64,000 nt of DNA from Syntrophomonas sp. DTU018 (GCA_001513155.1 LFSR01000004.1:7095-71094); one strand, 5' to 3'; positions 8,378-17,347 are shown, counted from the first letter of the stretch. Translations and numbers: made by a program. Notes: generated by a model from the sequence alone, not told the origin.

Positions 8378-9730
8378 GTGAGCAGACCGTTGCAGGAGCG
8401 ATTGACTCATATAGGCGAAATGCTGCTGGATAAGGCACACCATGGAGGAATCGATGCCGAGGTCTTTTTGCTGCATAATCGGGAATTAAGCATAGAAGTG
8501 GTAGAGGGACAGGTAGATACCCTTAAGGAAGCTGAAGAGATAGGACTAGGTCTGAGGGTAATCAAGGGTAATCGGCTGGGGTTTGCCTTTACCAGTGACT
8601 TGTCCCCTAAAGCCCTGGAAGAAGTATGGGATGCCGCTGTGAGCATCTGCCATTATACAGCTCCGGACCAGTACCTGTCCTTGCCCGCTGGTCCCGCAGA
8701 ATATCCCTCACTGGAAGTTTACGATCCTGTTATCTCTCAGACCAGTATTGAAGAGAAAATTGAACTGGCCCGCCAGGCAGAAAAGGCCAGCCGGCAATAT
8801 GACCCGCGCATTACGGTGATTGAAAGGGCTGGCTATGAGGACAGTGAATTTCATTCCTTGATTCTTAATACCCGGGGTATCCGGGCTTATGCTAAGGGGA
8901 ATTACTGCGGAACTTATGTTTTTGCCGTGGCAGAGGAAGACGCAGACGCCCAGACCGGCTTTTCCATAAGTATCAAGCAGAAACTGGCTGACCTGGATCC
9001 CCTGGCAGTGGGTACTGAGGCTGCCCATAATGCAGTACGCTGCCTACATGCCCGCCGGGCTCCTTCCGGAAAAGTACCCTGTATCATGGAACCTTATGTG
9101 GCTACCCGTTTTTTAGGCATAATTGCTCAGATGGTGGATGCGGAAGCGGTGCAAAAAGGTAAATCCTTATTCAAAGGCAGGATGGGGCATAAGGTTGGAG
9201 CGGAGTGTTTGTCCCTGACAGATGACGGTACCTATCCTGGAGGGGTCGGCAGCTTTCCTTTTGACAGCGAAGGTGTGCCCTGCCAGCGTACTGAATTGAT
9301 ACAAAACGGCCACTTGGTGGGTTTTCTTTATGATACTTATACCGCCAACCGTGACCGTACCAGGTCTACCGGCAACGGGCAGCGCAGTTCCTTCCGGGGA
9401 TTGCCTTCGGTGGGCAGCACCAATTTTATGATTGAACCGGGTGTTCTGTCCTTAAACCAGCTAATGGATGATATAACCTATGGGTTTTATATAACTGAAG
9501 TTATGGGCATGCACACTGCCAATCCCATTTCCGGGGAATTCTCGGTAGGGGCAGCAGGTCTGCTGATTGAAAAAGGCCAATTAACCAAACCGGTGCGAGG
9601 AGTCACCATTGCCGGCAACATAGTGGAATTGCTGGAACAGGTAGAAGCAGTAGGCAGTGACCTGCGCTTTTTTGGCAGCCGGGGTGCCCCGTCCCTGCGC
9701 ATTCGGTATCTGAGCCTGAGCGGGGATTAA
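8378..9730 (+). CDS. pmbA: TldE/PmbA protease partner subunit
   Basis: The product is 450 aa, starting at GTG immediately after the tldD stop. It is homologous to TldD across its length but lacks the HExxxH motif, as expected of the non-catalytic partner. The family-typical DTYTANRDRTRSTGN and RGVTIAGN segments are present near the C-terminus. It acts with TldD as a cytoplasmic heterodimer in which this subunit closes the proteolytic chamber. AroQ follows after 19 nt. Confidence 0.92.
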   Translation: MSRPLQERLTHIGEMLLDKAHHGGIDAEVFLLHNRELSIEVVEGQVDTLKEAEEIGLGLRVIKGNRLGFAFTSDLSPKALEEVWDAAVSICHYTAPDQYLSLPAGPAEYPSLEVYDPVISQTSIEEKIELARQAEKASRQYDPRITVIERAGYEDSEFHSLILNTRGIRAYAKGNYCGTYVFAVAEEDADAQTGFSISIKQKLADLDPLAVGTEAAHNAVRCLHARRAPSGKVPCIMEPYVATRFLGIIAQMVDAEAVQKGKSLFKGRMGHKVGAECLSLTDDGTYPGGVGSFPFDSEGVPCQRTELIQNGHLVGFLYDTYTANRDRTRSTGNGQRSSFRGLPSVGSTNFMIEPGVLSLNQLMDDITYGFYITEVMGMHTANPISGEFSVGAAGLLIEKGQLTKPVRGVTIAGNIVELLEQVEAVGSDLRFFGSRGAPSLRIRYLSLSGD

Positions 9731-9749
9731 TTAAAGGGAGAGGAAGTCT

Positions 9750-10187
9750 ATGGTCAATATTCTGGTGATTCATGGTCCTAACCTGAACTTGCTGGGAGAG
9801 AGGGAACCGGCGGTTTATGGAGAGCAAACCCTGGAAGATATTAATAAAATGCTTAAGGACACTGGGGCTGAATACCAAGTGGAAGTGGATTGCTTCCAAT
9901 CCAACCATGAAGGAACCATTGTTGATCAGATTCAGGAAGCCCGGGGCCGGTATCAGGCTTTGATAATTAATGCCGGAGCCTATAGCCATTACAGTATTGC
10001 CATTTTAGACGCCCTGCGTTCCTTTAAGGGACCTATTATAGAAGTGCACCTGTCCAATATTTATCAGCGGGAAAGCTATCGCCACCGCTCTTTAATCTCA
10101 GAAGCTGCCACCGGCGGTATCTTTGGGCTGGGGGCTTTGGGTTACAAACTGGCCTTGCTGGCGGCAATTGAAATGCTGAAACAATAG
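9750..10187 (+). CDS. aroQ: 3-dehydroquinate dehydratase, type II
   Basis: The product is 145 aa, the standard length of the dodecameric type II enzyme. The N-terminal HGPNLNLLGEREPAVYG carries the lid Arg and catalytic Tyr. QSNHEG, INAGAYSHYS and the EVHLSNIYQRESYRH segment supply the remaining active-site Asn, Glu and His. It converts 3-dehydroquinate to 3-dehydroshikimate in the shikimate pathway, in the cytoplasm. GGGAGAGG precedes ATG 9750. In many Firmicutes aroQ lies just upstream of a pepP-type aminopeptidase and efp, as it does here, although a 516-nt repeat block now separates them. Confidence 0.95.
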   Translation: MVNILVIHGPNLNLLGEREPAVYGEQTLEDINKMLKDTGAEYQVEVDCFQSNHEGTIVDQIQEARGRYQALIINAGAYSHYSIAILDALRSFKGPIIEVHLSNIYQRESYRHRSLISEAATGGIFGLGALGYKLALLAAIEMLKQ

Positions 10188-10254
10188 GGAGCGACGATTA
10201 GGAACCTGAAGAATAGACCACAATTATCACCTGTGGTACAGACCACGATGAAGG

Positions 10255-10657
10255 AAAGTCACCTTTCGTGTCATGGCTGTGAAAACGGCTTCCCTAGTAT
10301 GTCATGGCTGGGATAATAGCTCCCAATTGTGTCATTGCGAGCGCGTAGCGCGTGGCAATCTCTATGGCAACTAACGGTGTGAGTTAACAGATCGCCACGT
10401 CGCTTTGCTCCTCGCGATGACAGGCTTAAGTTTTCATTTATCGTGGCCTGTTATTCAGGTGATAATTGCGAGGGCAGCGAAGCAATCTCTAGCGGTGCCT
10501 GCAGGTATGTGAACGAGATCGCCACGGCACTTCGTGCCTCGCGATGACACAGCAAGAGCCATTTTCACAGCAATGAATGAAAATATTGTTGTACGGCTTA
10601 AGCAGGAGTATCAGCCGGGCGAGGAGTACCGGAGCGAGCCGGCTGATACTGCTGAAA
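10255..10657. repeat. repeat-filled intergenic region (TCATTGCGAG family and CAGGAGTATCAGCC element)
   Basis: The 516-nt gap between aroQ and pepP holds two TGTCATTGCGAG...CTCGCGATGACA palindromic elements (10330-10422 and 10461-10549). A 20-mer at 10255-10274 recurs inverted at 13170-13189. A 52-bp palindromic element at 10603-10654 has ends CAGGAGTATCAGCC and GGCTGATACTGCTG. The 23-bp core of that element (GGGCGAGGAGTACC to GAGCC) recurs on the opposite strand in the 47.5-kb foldback element. I see no gene here. Confidence 0.85.
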
Positions 10658-10703
10658 AGCGGTAGCTGGCCTAGAGACAACCAGGCATGATAGAGGTGAG
10701 CCT

Positions 10704-11762
10704 TTGAATCAGCGCATTACCCGTTTACGCCAGAGTCTGGAGAAATTAAAATTGGATGGGATTATCATTGACCGCCGTGAGAATATCTATTACCTGTCCG
10801 GCTTTACCGGCGGTGACGATGCCCGATTGCTGGTTACCCAGCAGGAGACTCTGCTCTTTACCGATTCCCGTTATACGGAACAAGCCTCTCGGGAGTCTCC
10901 CCAGTGGACCCTGATCGAGGAAAAGCCTCCCCTGGGTCAGGCTCTCAAGGAACATGCCCGGCGTGTAGGGAAGGTGGGCCTGGAGGATACTGTTTCCTAT
11001 AGGTTCTTTAAGGAGCTTAGCCTGGAACTGGGTGAGGCAGTTGTCCCGGTCAGTGATGTGGTGGAAGAGCTGCGGGTGATCAAGGAATCGGAGGAATTGG
11101 AGATTCTCCGGCAAGCAGCGGATATAGGCAGTGAAGTGTTTTCTGAACTCTTGTCCCAGCTGCGGGCAGGAGTATCAGAGCGCACTGTGGCTAATTGGAT
11201 TGTAACCGCTCTCCGGCAAAAGGGGGCCGAGAAAGAGTCTTTCGATCCCATTGCCGTCAGCGGGCCCAATGCTGCTCTGCCCCATGGGAGGCCAGGCGAA
11301 CGTCTTCTCCAAGCAGGAGATATGCTGACCCTGGATTTCGGCGGTTTTTGCCAGGGTTATGCCTCAGACATGACCAGAACAGTGGCTATTGGTGAAGCCA
11401 GCCAGCAACTGAGAGATCTGTATGCAAAACTGCTGGATGCTCAACAATATGGAGTAGAACAGGTTAGAGCCGGCATCAGATGTGCTGAATTGGATCGATT
11501 GGTAAGGGAACGGCTGCGCAAGTATGACCTGGATCAGTATTTTGCCCATGGAACCGGCCACGGCCTGGGTTTGGAGGTTCATGAATCCCCCAGTGTATCC
11601 TCTCGCAGTGAGTGGGTACTACAGGAAGGTATGGTTATTACTGTTGAACCGGGAGTATACATTCCCGGCTGGGGAGGAATTCGCATAGAGGATAGCGTAA
11701 TAGTTAAAAGTTCTGGTTGTGAAGTCATCACCAAGGCACCTAAGCAGTTAATTGTTATATAG
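10704..11762 (+). CDS. M24 family Xaa-Pro aminopeptidase
   Basis: The product is 352 aa. TTG 10704 has a GAGGTGAG ribosome site 5 nt upstream. Residues 1-130 form the creatinase-like N-domain (RRENIYYLSGFTG). The C-domain is a pita-bread metallopeptidase with metal ligands visible in LTLDFGG, SDMTRT, HGTGHGLGLEVHE, TVEPGVY and GIRIEDS. It would remove N-terminal residues preceding proline in the cytoplasm. It sits 19 nt before efp, a common pairing in Firmicutes that may link proline-containing peptide turnover with EF-P-dependent translation. Confidence 0.9.
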   Translation: MNQRITRLRQSLEKLKLDGIIIDRRENIYYLSGFTGGDDARLLVTQQETLLFTDSRYTEQASRESPQWTLIEEKPPLGQALKEHARRVGKVGLEDTVSYRFFKELSLELGEAVVPVSDVVEELRVIKESEELEILRQAADIGSEVFSELLSQLRAGVSERTVANWIVTALRQKGAEKESFDPIAVSGPNAALPHGRPGERLLQAGDMLTLDFGGFCQGYASDMTRTVAIGEASQQLRDLYAKLLDAQQYGVEQVRAGIRCAELDRLVRERLRKYDLDQYFAHGTGHGLGLEVHESPSVSSRSEWVLQEGMVITVEPGVYIPGWGGIRIEDSVIVKSSGCEVITKAPKQLIVI

Positions 11763-11781
11763 TCTGGAGGGATTACATTAG

Positions 11782-12339
11782 ATGATATCAGTTAATGATT
11801 TTCGGATCGGATTGACCATCGAACTTGACGGGCAACCCTACCAGGTAGTGGAGTTTCAGCATGTGAAACCTGGTAAAGGAGCTGCCTTTGTGCGTGCCAA
11901 GCTGAAGAACCTGCAAACAGGCGGTACGGTTGAAAAGACCTTCCGTGCCGGGGAAAAAGTTCCCAAAGCCCACCTGGACCGCCGGGGAATGCAGTATCTG
12001 TATAATGACGGCGATGGCTATGTTTTTATGGATAACGAGAATTATGAACAGATTACGATAACCAAGGAGCAAATCGGTGATGGTATCAAATGGCTCCTGG
12101 AGAATATGGAAATTCAGGTGCTGCTTTTCCAAAACCGGATTATCGGTATTGAACTTCCCAACTTTGTAGAATTGCAAGTTGTTGATACTGAACCAGGTAT
12201 TAAAGGTGATACTGCTACCGGGGCTACCAAGAACGCAACTTTGGAAACCGGAGCTGTAATACAGGTGCCTTTGTTTGTCAATGCCGGAGATCGAGTACGT
12301 GTGGACACCCGCACTTCCCAGTACATTGAGCGGGTATAA
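11782..12339 (+). CDS. efp: translation elongation factor P
   Basis: The product is 185 aa, full length, with the three beta-barrel domains of EF-P. The start [20 protein letters not shown] is typical. The loop [11 protein letters not shown] carries the Lys at the tip that enters the peptidyl-transferase centre, and the C-terminus ends in [16 protein letters not shown] rescues ribosomes stalled at polyproline. CTGGAGGG lies 13 nt before ATG 11782. I do not see a lysyl-modification gene (epmA/B or ymfI type) in the window. Confidence 0.96.
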   Translation: MISVNDFRIGLTIELDGQPYQVVEFQHVKPGKGAAFVRAKLKNLQTGGTVEKTFRAGEKVPKAHLDRRGMQYLYNDGDGYVFMDNENYEQITITKEQIGDGIKWLLENMEIQVLLFQNRIIGIELPNFVELQVVDTEPGIKGDTATGATKNATLETGAVIQVPLFVNAGDRVRVDTRTSQYIERV

Positions 12340-12446
12340 CCGCGGTTATGCAAGCACCAGTATAAAATCAAAAATTTACCGGGTATTTCCTCCTTTTTAG
12401 GTTAATACTATGATTAGTCTAATTCCTTAAAAAGGAGGATTTTGTT

Positions 12447-12872
12447 GTGCGTGATATTACCGAAAAGGTTAGTTATTTGCAGGGCTTAAGCGAAGGACTT
12501 AATATCAGCGAGGGAAGCCCTCAGGGAAAAATAATTTCGGGTATCCTGAGCGTTTTGGAAGAACTATCTGATGCCGTAGTCAACCTGCAGTGGGAAATGG
12601 ACGAATTCCGCGAGTATGTGGAAAGCATTGATGATGATTTATTTGACTTGGAAGAGAGCATATATGATGACGAAGATTTGATCGAAGTGGAATGCCAGCA
12701 CTGCGGAGAAGAATTGGTGTTTGACGCGGATATCCTGGAAGATGATGATGTAATTGAAGTAATCTGCCCCAATTGCAATGAGGTGGTTTACGTTAATGAC
12801 GGTTCCTTTGACTATGAACCCGCCTGCATTGAACATGACCTGGATGATCGGGACACAGATTCGACCCGTTAA
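12447..12872 (+). CDS. acidic zinc-ribbon protein with CD1247 N-terminal domain
   Basis: The product is 141 aa. It starts at GTG 12447 with AAAGGAGG upstream. Residues 1-65 (MRDITEKVSYLQGLSEG onwards) form the CD1247-type helical domain common in Clostridia. This is followed by a very acidic segment and a zinc ribbon with CQHCGEEL and CPNCNEV. Its function is not known. It is usually found next to efp in Clostridia, as here, which suggests a link to translation. A strong terminator follows the stop codon. Confidence 0.8.
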   Translation: MRDITEKVSYLQGLSEGLNISEGSPQGKIISGILSVLEELSDAVVNLQWEMDEFREYVESIDDDLFDLEESIYDDEDLIEVECQHCGEELVFDADILEDDDVIEVICPNCNEVVYVNDGSFDYEPACIEHDLDDRDTDSTR

Positions 12873-12890
12873 AAGGACCATTAACTGAAG

Positions 12891-12918
12891 GAGCTGCTTT
12901 TAGGGCAGCTCTTTTTTT
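12891..12918 (+). terminator. Rho-independent terminator after the zinc-ribbon gene
   Basis: GAGCTGC (12891-12897), a TTTTAGG loop, GCAGCTC (12905-12911), then a run of T residues to about 12919. It ends the aminopeptidase-efp-zinc-ribbon transcription unit. Confidence 0.9.
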
Positions 12919-12921
12919 TGC

Positions 12922-13308
12922 GGGCCGATGTGGGCATCGGCCCCTACAACCAACGCGATAATTGTCCCTACAACCTGACAACGGGCCGACAGAGTCGTCG
13001 GCCCCTACGATCTTTCGATTAATCCACCGGGCTGATGCGGGCACCGTCTCAGTAATTGTTCGTATCATTCGCCTGTGTCATCGCGAGGAGCGAAGCGACG
13101 TGGCGATCTCTTTTCAACATTGCCCGTAATCCTGGTTTGAGATTGCCACGCCCCTTTCAGGGGCTCGCAATGACACGAAAGGTGACTTTTGTATCCCCCT
13201 ACAACCCTTTCGCTATTCCACCGGGCCGATGTGGGCATCGGCCCCTACAACCAACGCGACAATATCCCTACAACCTGACAACGGGCCGACAGAGTCGTCG
13301 GCCCCTAC
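12922..13308. repeat. duplicated 86-bp repeat block plus TGTCATCGCGAG palindrome
   Basis: Two direct copies (12922-13008 and 13223-13308) each contain a GGGCCGATG hairpin, a spacer with ACCAACGCGA and CCTGACAACG, and a GGGCCGACAGAGTCGTCGG hairpin. Between them lies a TGTCATCGCGAGG...CTCGCAATGACA palindromic element (13076-13175). The 20-mer at 13170-13189 is the inverted partner of 10255-10274. Several open frames cross this block, but their proteins are translated repeat and are not supported as genes. Confidence 0.88.
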
Positions 13309-13434
13309 TTTCTGTCGGTGGGCGTTGGCATCCATATCTTGCGCGAAATTTCCTCTGGCGTTATTGCCCTGCCAATCTTGGAATAAATTACTTTGTCTGT
13401 CCATATTTATATACAACAAGGTGGTGGTATAGCA

Positions 13435-14400
13435 ATGGTTTTACCCCAGACCGCTGTGCTGCGAACCGAAATAACAGCCTATCTGGCACCCAATATACGC
13501 AAACTTTTTTGCGGGGTTGAGGATCGGCTATTAAGCCATCTGGAGGAAATACGCTTGCGCTGCAATCAACCGTTGGTGCTGCGGGTGGGTGATAAGGAAT
13601 ACAGCATTGACCGGCATGGCCGGGTAGTAACCGATCTTAAACAGGGATACCTGGTATCCCGGGAGGATTTATACCGGAGCATTGCCTCTATCAGTGACAA
13701 CTCTCTGTATGCTTTTGAGGAAGAGATAAGAAGGGGATTTATTACTATTCCCGGGGGTCACCGGGTGGGACTAGCCGGTCAGGTGGTGGTCAGCGGGCAG
13801 GAGGTCAAAACCATGAAAGATTTTTCCGGGCTATGTTTCCGGGTAGCCCGGGAGGTGCCGGATTGTGCCCTGGGATTGATTAGTCAGGTTGCCCCTCGGG
13901 GGACACCGGTCAGCAGTCTGATTATATCCCCGCCTCGCTGCGGCAAAACCACCATGCTGCGGGATTTAGCCCGCCTGCTGTCCGATGGCAGCGGATCAGT
14001 ACCGCCTCACAATGTGGTAGTAGTTGATGAACGTTCAGAAATTGCTGGCTGTTACCAGGGGATTCCCCAGTTAAACGTGGGAATGAGGACTGATGTACTA
14101 GATGCCTGTCCGAAGGCTTTGGGTATGATGATGGCTATTCGTTCCCTGTCTCCGCAAATTATTATCACGGACGAAATAGGCCGGCGGGAGGATGTGGAGG
14201 CAATTGGTGAGTGCCTGCATGCTGGGATCACAGTAATCGCCAGCATACATGCCCGTAACGTCGAAGAATTGAGAGGGAGACCTTTAATCCGAAAATTGCT
14301 GGATGAGGGTGCGTTTCAGCGGGGAATAGTTCTGACCCGTCAGCCCCGGCCGGGACGTATCCAGGAAATAATCAGGTGGGATGAATCATGCTGTGGCTGA
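13435..14400 (+). CDS. spoIIIAA: stage III sporulation protein AA, secretion-type ATPase
   Basis: The product is 321 aa. I chose ATG 13435, with AAGGTGG 10 nt upstream, over the open ATG at 13393. The P-loop reads SPPRCGKTT (about residue 165). Walker B and Asp/Glu boxes follow as VVVDERSEI and IIITDEIGR, and HARNVEEL near the C-terminus is typical. It is the VirB11/T2SS-like ATPase of the mother-cell half of the SpoIIIA-SpoIIQ channel and is normally under sigma-E. It begins the eight-gene spoIIIA operon and overlaps spoIIIAB by 13 nt. Confidence 0.95.
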   Translation: MVLPQTAVLRTEITAYLAPNIRKLFCGVEDRLLSHLEEIRLRCNQPLVLRVGDKEYSIDRHGRVVTDLKQGYLVSREDLYRSIASISDNSLYAFEEEIRRGFITIPGGHRVGLAGQVVVSGQEVKTMKDFSGLCFRVAREVPDCALGLISQVAPRGTPVSSLIISPPRCGKTTMLRDLARLLSDGSGSVPPHNVVVVDERSEIAGCYQGIPQLNVGMRTDVLDACPKALGMMMAIRSLSPQIIITDEIGRREDVEAIGECLHAGITVIASIHARNVEELRGRPLIRKLLDEGAFQRGIVLTRQPRPGRIQEIIRWDESCCG

Positions 14401-14912
14401 AAACTATGGGCATTTGCCTGACCATTGCGGGTTTTGGCATGTGGGGACTGGGAGGAGCCCGGCGCTTCAGCCGCCGCGTGACTCAGCTCAGAGATCTGCG
14501 CCTGGCTATGGGCTTTTTGGAAAAGGAAATTATTTTTATGCACACTCCCCTGACCCGGGCTTTGGAGCGCACTGCCCGCTTTGCCCACCCGCCGGTGAGC
14601 CAGCTTTTTTGGGCCGCATCCCGGCATTTACAAAGCAAAGCAGGAGTCACCGCCCAGGAAGCATGGCAAATAGGGATAAATAAACTGGCCCAGACCAGTG
14701 ATCTGGGTAAAAAGGATCTGGCTCTCCTGGAAGTTGTCGCCCCGCAACTGGGCATGTCTGATGCCGACCAGCAGGGTAAATTCGTGCGACTTATCCAGGA
14801 GGAATTAAAGCTGCTGGAAGATCAAGCTGCCCAGGAGGTGGAAGCGGGGCAAAAAATTTGGAGCTATGGGGGGTTTATATTAGGTGCGGTAGTAGTATTA
14901 CTGCTCCTGTAG
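14388..14912 (+). CDS. spoIIIAB: stage III sporulation protein AB
   Basis: The product is 174 aa. An N-terminal membrane helix (about 5-22) is followed by RRVTQLRDLRLAMGFLEKEI, the SpoIIIAB hallmark, and a C-terminal helix (YGGFILGAVVVLLLL). It resembles GspF/T2SS inner-membrane platform proteins and works with SpoIIIAA in assembling the engulfment channel. ATG 14388 lies inside the 3' end of spoIIIAA, so translational coupling is likely. Confidence 0.93.
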   Translation: MLWLKTMGICLTIAGFGMWGLGGARRFSRRVTQLRDLRLAMGFLEKEIIFMHTPLTRALERTARFAHPPVSQLFWAASRHLQSKAGVTAQEAWQIGINKLAQTSDLGKKDLALLEVVAPQLGMSDADQQGKFVRLIQEELKLLEDQAAQEVEAGQKIWSYGGFILGAVVVLLLL

Positions 14913-14937
14913 ATTCAGTTATTATTGGAGGGCTGGT

Positions 14938-15132
14938 ATGGACATAGATATCATTTTCCGCATTGCAGGTATTGGCATTCTCATCTCGGTTTTATCCATT
15001 GTGCTTAAACAGGCGAAAAAAGAGGAGCAGGCGGAAATGCTTACCCTGGCAGGGGTAGTGGTAGTGCTGATCATTGTGGTGCAGTTAATGAACCAGCTGT
15101 TTTTAGTGGTTCGTTCTGTTTTTAATTTATAA
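14938..15132 (+). CDS. spoIIIAC: stage III sporulation protein AC
   Basis: The product is 64 aa, two hydrophobic helices joined by a short charged loop (LKQAKKEEQAEM), the standard size and layout of SpoIIIAC. TTGGAGGG lies just upstream of ATG 14938. It is a small membrane subunit of the mother-cell SpoIIIA complex. The frame is intact, unlike its neighbour spoIIIAD. Confidence 0.93.
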   Translation: MDIDIIFRIAGIGILISVLSIVLKQAKKEEQAEMLTLAGVVVVLIIVVQLMNQLFLVVRSVFNL

Positions 15133-15175
15133 CCCTGCCGTGGCTGGAAATAAATCCTGCAGGGGGAGAGGTAAT

Positions 15176-15566
15176 TTGGAAATTGCTCAAATCGTGGGAA
15201 TAGCTCTGGTAACCACTATTATGCTGTTAATCCTGAGGCAGGAAAGACCGGTTATGGCAGTGGTATTGAGCATCGTATTCAGTATAGTCATCTTTACCTA
15301 TTTGATGGGTAAAATGGCTGCCATACTCAGTGTCTTGGAGGAACTAACTCAGCGGGCCCAGATCAATTACTTTTTTTTCGGAACGCTGTTGAAAATCCTG
15401 GGGGGTAGCCTATTTGGGAGAGTTCGCAATTTCTATTTGTCAGGATGCTGGAGAGCAGGCGGTAGCCAAGAAGGTAGAGTTTGCCGCCAAGATAATCATT
15501 GCCGTTTTGGCTTTGCCGATGCTGGTGGCTATCCTGGAGTCCCTGATGGAACTCCTGCCAGGTTGA
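15176..15566 (+). pseudogene. spoIIIAD: stage III sporulation protein AD, apparent +1 frameshift
   Basis: TTG 15176, with AGGGGGAGAGG upstream, begins MEIAQIVGIALV and reads as SpoIIIAD up to FFFGTLLKILG. At the run of six G (15400-15405) the frame shifts. The continuation of the family sequence (VAYLGEFAISICQDAGEQA, then KKVEFAAKIIIAVLALPML and MELLPG) is in the +1 frame and stops at TGA 15564-15566. Removing one G restores a 129-aa protein, close to the usual length of about 130. Read without correction, the frame continues to 15724 with non-family sequence across the start of spoIIIAE. The cause could be a sequencing error, a true mutation or slippage. The remaining seven spoIIIA genes are intact, which favours an error or a tolerated shift. 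Confidence 0.88.
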
Positions 15567-15587
15567 GGGGTGAGGAGGCTAGCCGGT

Positions 15588-16751
15588 ATGAAAAGACTGG
15601 TGATAGGACTTGCCCTGGGGATTATGCTGCTGTTGCCTTTGCCCGTGGAAGCGGCAGAAGAACCGGTTTTCTCCTGGCAGGATACCGCCGAGCAAATGGA
15701 TCTGGAAGTGATGGAGGAATATAAAAATCGCCTTGAGGGAGAGATCAACTCCTATATTACTTCCAAATCGGTTAAGGAGTGGCTAGTGGACTTTATCAAA
15801 GGAGAGTGGGAATTCAGCTTTGCAGAACTTATCAATAATACTGTGAGATTCTTCTTTAAGGAGATAATGGCAAACTCTGGCCTGTTGGGCAGGCTGTTAA
15901 TTCTGTCAGTATTGTCAGCCCTTTTGGTTAACCTGCAGAGTGCCTTTTCTTCCGGGGTGGCCCGCCTATCCCACCTGGCCTGCTTTATGGCTCTGGCAGC
16001 TATTGCTCTGGGGTCATTCCGCCTGGTATTGGATGTGGGGCAGCAGACCATAGATCAGATGGTCAGCTTTATGATGGGAATGCTGCCGCAAATGCTGGTC
16101 CTGGTGGCTGGTCTGGGAAACGTACATACGGCGGCAACTCTGTTCCCGGTTTTGATGACCACCTGCACAGCCTTTGCCAATGCCATGCAGGACATCGTAT
16201 TCCCGTTGATAATCCTGTCCGCTATTTTGAATCTGGTTAATCACCTTTCGGAAGGGCTGAAGGTGGAAAGGATGGCCAAGTTTTTCGGACAGCTGGCCCA
16301 GTTATCCCTGGCCTTTTTCCTGACCATATTTGTAGGTATTTTAACCCTGCGGGCTTTGTATTCCTCGGTAATGGACAAAGTGGCTCTGCGCACTACCAAA
16401 TTTGTCACGGACAATGCTATCCCCGTAGTGGGGAAAATGTTTTCCGATACCATCGAAGTAGCCGCCGGCTACGTAGTGATGATCAAGCAGGCCTTAGGCA
16501 TTTTCGGAGTCATCATCATACTGGGGGTGGTTTTGTTCCCCCTGCTTAAGGTAGCCGCCATTGCCCTGATCTACAAAATAGCCGCAGCCGTGGCCGAACC
16601 ATTAGGAGATTCCCGTACCTCAGCCATACTGGAAATGATGAGCAGTCACCTGTTTCTCATGCTGGCAGCGGTGGCGGCAGTAGCCCTTATGTTTTTCATA
16701 ATGATCGCTATAGTAGTGGGCATGTCCAATCACCTGGCTGCTTTGCCCTAA
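15588..16751 (+). CDS. spoIIIAE: stage III sporulation protein AE
   Basis: The product is 387 aa. I chose ATG 15588, which has AGGAGG at 15573-15578, over GTG 15570. A signal peptide (MKRLVIGLALGIMLLLPLPVEA) is followed by an extracytoplasmic helical domain and then about seven membrane helices from residue 100 on. VLVAGLGNVHTAATLFPVL and ILNLVNHLSEGLKVERMAKF are family-typical. It is the large polytopic component of the mother-cell side of the SpoIIIA-SpoIIQ channel. Confidence 0.95.
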   Translation: MKRLVIGLALGIMLLLPLPVEAAEEPVFSWQDTAEQMDLEVMEEYKNRLEGEINSYITSKSVKEWLVDFIKGEWEFSFAELINNTVRFFFKEIMANSGLLGRLLILSVLSALLVNLQSAFSSGVARLSHLACFMALAAIALGSFRLVLDVGQQTIDQMVSFMMGMLPQMLVLVAGLGNVHTAATLFPVLMTTCTAFANAMQDIVFPLIILSAILNLVNHLSEGLKVERMAKFFGQLAQLSLAFFLTIFVGILTLRALYSSVMDKVALRTTKFVTDNAIPVVGKMFSDTIEVAAGYVVMIKQALGIFGVIIILGVVLFPLLKVAAIALIYKIAAAVAEPLGDSRTSAILEMMSSHLFLMLAAVAAVALMFFIMIAIVVGMSNHLAALP

Positions 16752-16762
16752 GGAGGATAGGT

Positions 16763-17347
16763 ATGGCGGTATTAAGCGAAATTGTCCGCAATGTATTGGT
16801 AATAGTGCTGATTGCCAGTTTTCTTGAACTTATGCTTCCGGAAGGAACCTTGCGGCCTTTTGTTCGTTTTGCTATGGGTCTGTTCATATTAATAGCCGTG
16901 TTGAATCCGGTAGCCGGGGTTTTGTTTGAAAACCGCACCATCAATACGGAATGGTGGGATCTTAAAATTGACGCCAACCAGCAGGAACAGGTTATGGAGA
17001 GGGGCGAGGAAATTAACCGGCAAATATGGAGATCCCACCAGCAGGCACTGGCAGATAAAATGGCCGGGCAAATCAGTGCGGTGGCTGTACTGGTACCGGG
17101 GGTGGAAGATGTAGAAACCCAGGTAGTTCTCAATGAATCCGGGGAAGTGGAGTCTATGCACTTGCTGGTTAAGCCCCAGCCCCTAGCAACAGCAGACGAA
17201 AGCGGTCAGGTAGGCGTATTCGGCAGCAATGCTGCAGACCTGTCTGCTGAAGAGCAGGAAGCCATACGCAGCAAACTCAGTACCATTATCAAAAACCTTT
17301 ACGGTTTTGAGGATACAATCGTGCAAATCGAGTTTCAAGGAGGTTGA
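16763..17347 (+). CDS. spoIIIAF: stage III sporulation protein AF
   Basis: The product is 194 aa. Two N-terminal membrane helices (about 8-26 and 34-52, with LMLPEGTLRPFVRFAMG between them) precede an extracytoplasmic domain of the ring-building-motif type. ATG 16763 has AAGGAGGATAGG upstream. It is a membrane component of the SpoIIIA channel and is encoded between AE and AG, as in other spore formers. Confidence 0.93.
   Translation: MAVLSEIVRNVLVIVLIASFLELMLPEGTLRPFVRFAMGLFILIAVLNPVAGVLFENRTINTEWWDLKIDANQQEQVMERGEEINRQIWRSHQQALADKMAGQISAVAVLVPGVEDVETQVVLNESGEVESMHLLVKPQPLATADESGQVGVFGSNAADLSAEEQEAIRSKLSTIIKNLYGFEDTIVQIEFQGG

Noticed and set aside
13381-13409. sigma-E promoter for spoIIIAA
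   Set aside because: GAATAAA and CATATTTA have acceptable spacing but would start transcription at the ribosome site, so I do not claim it.
13056-13520. 154-residue open frame crossing the 13-kb repeats
   Set aside because: Most of it is repeat sequence and it overlaps the spoIIIAA start in another frame.
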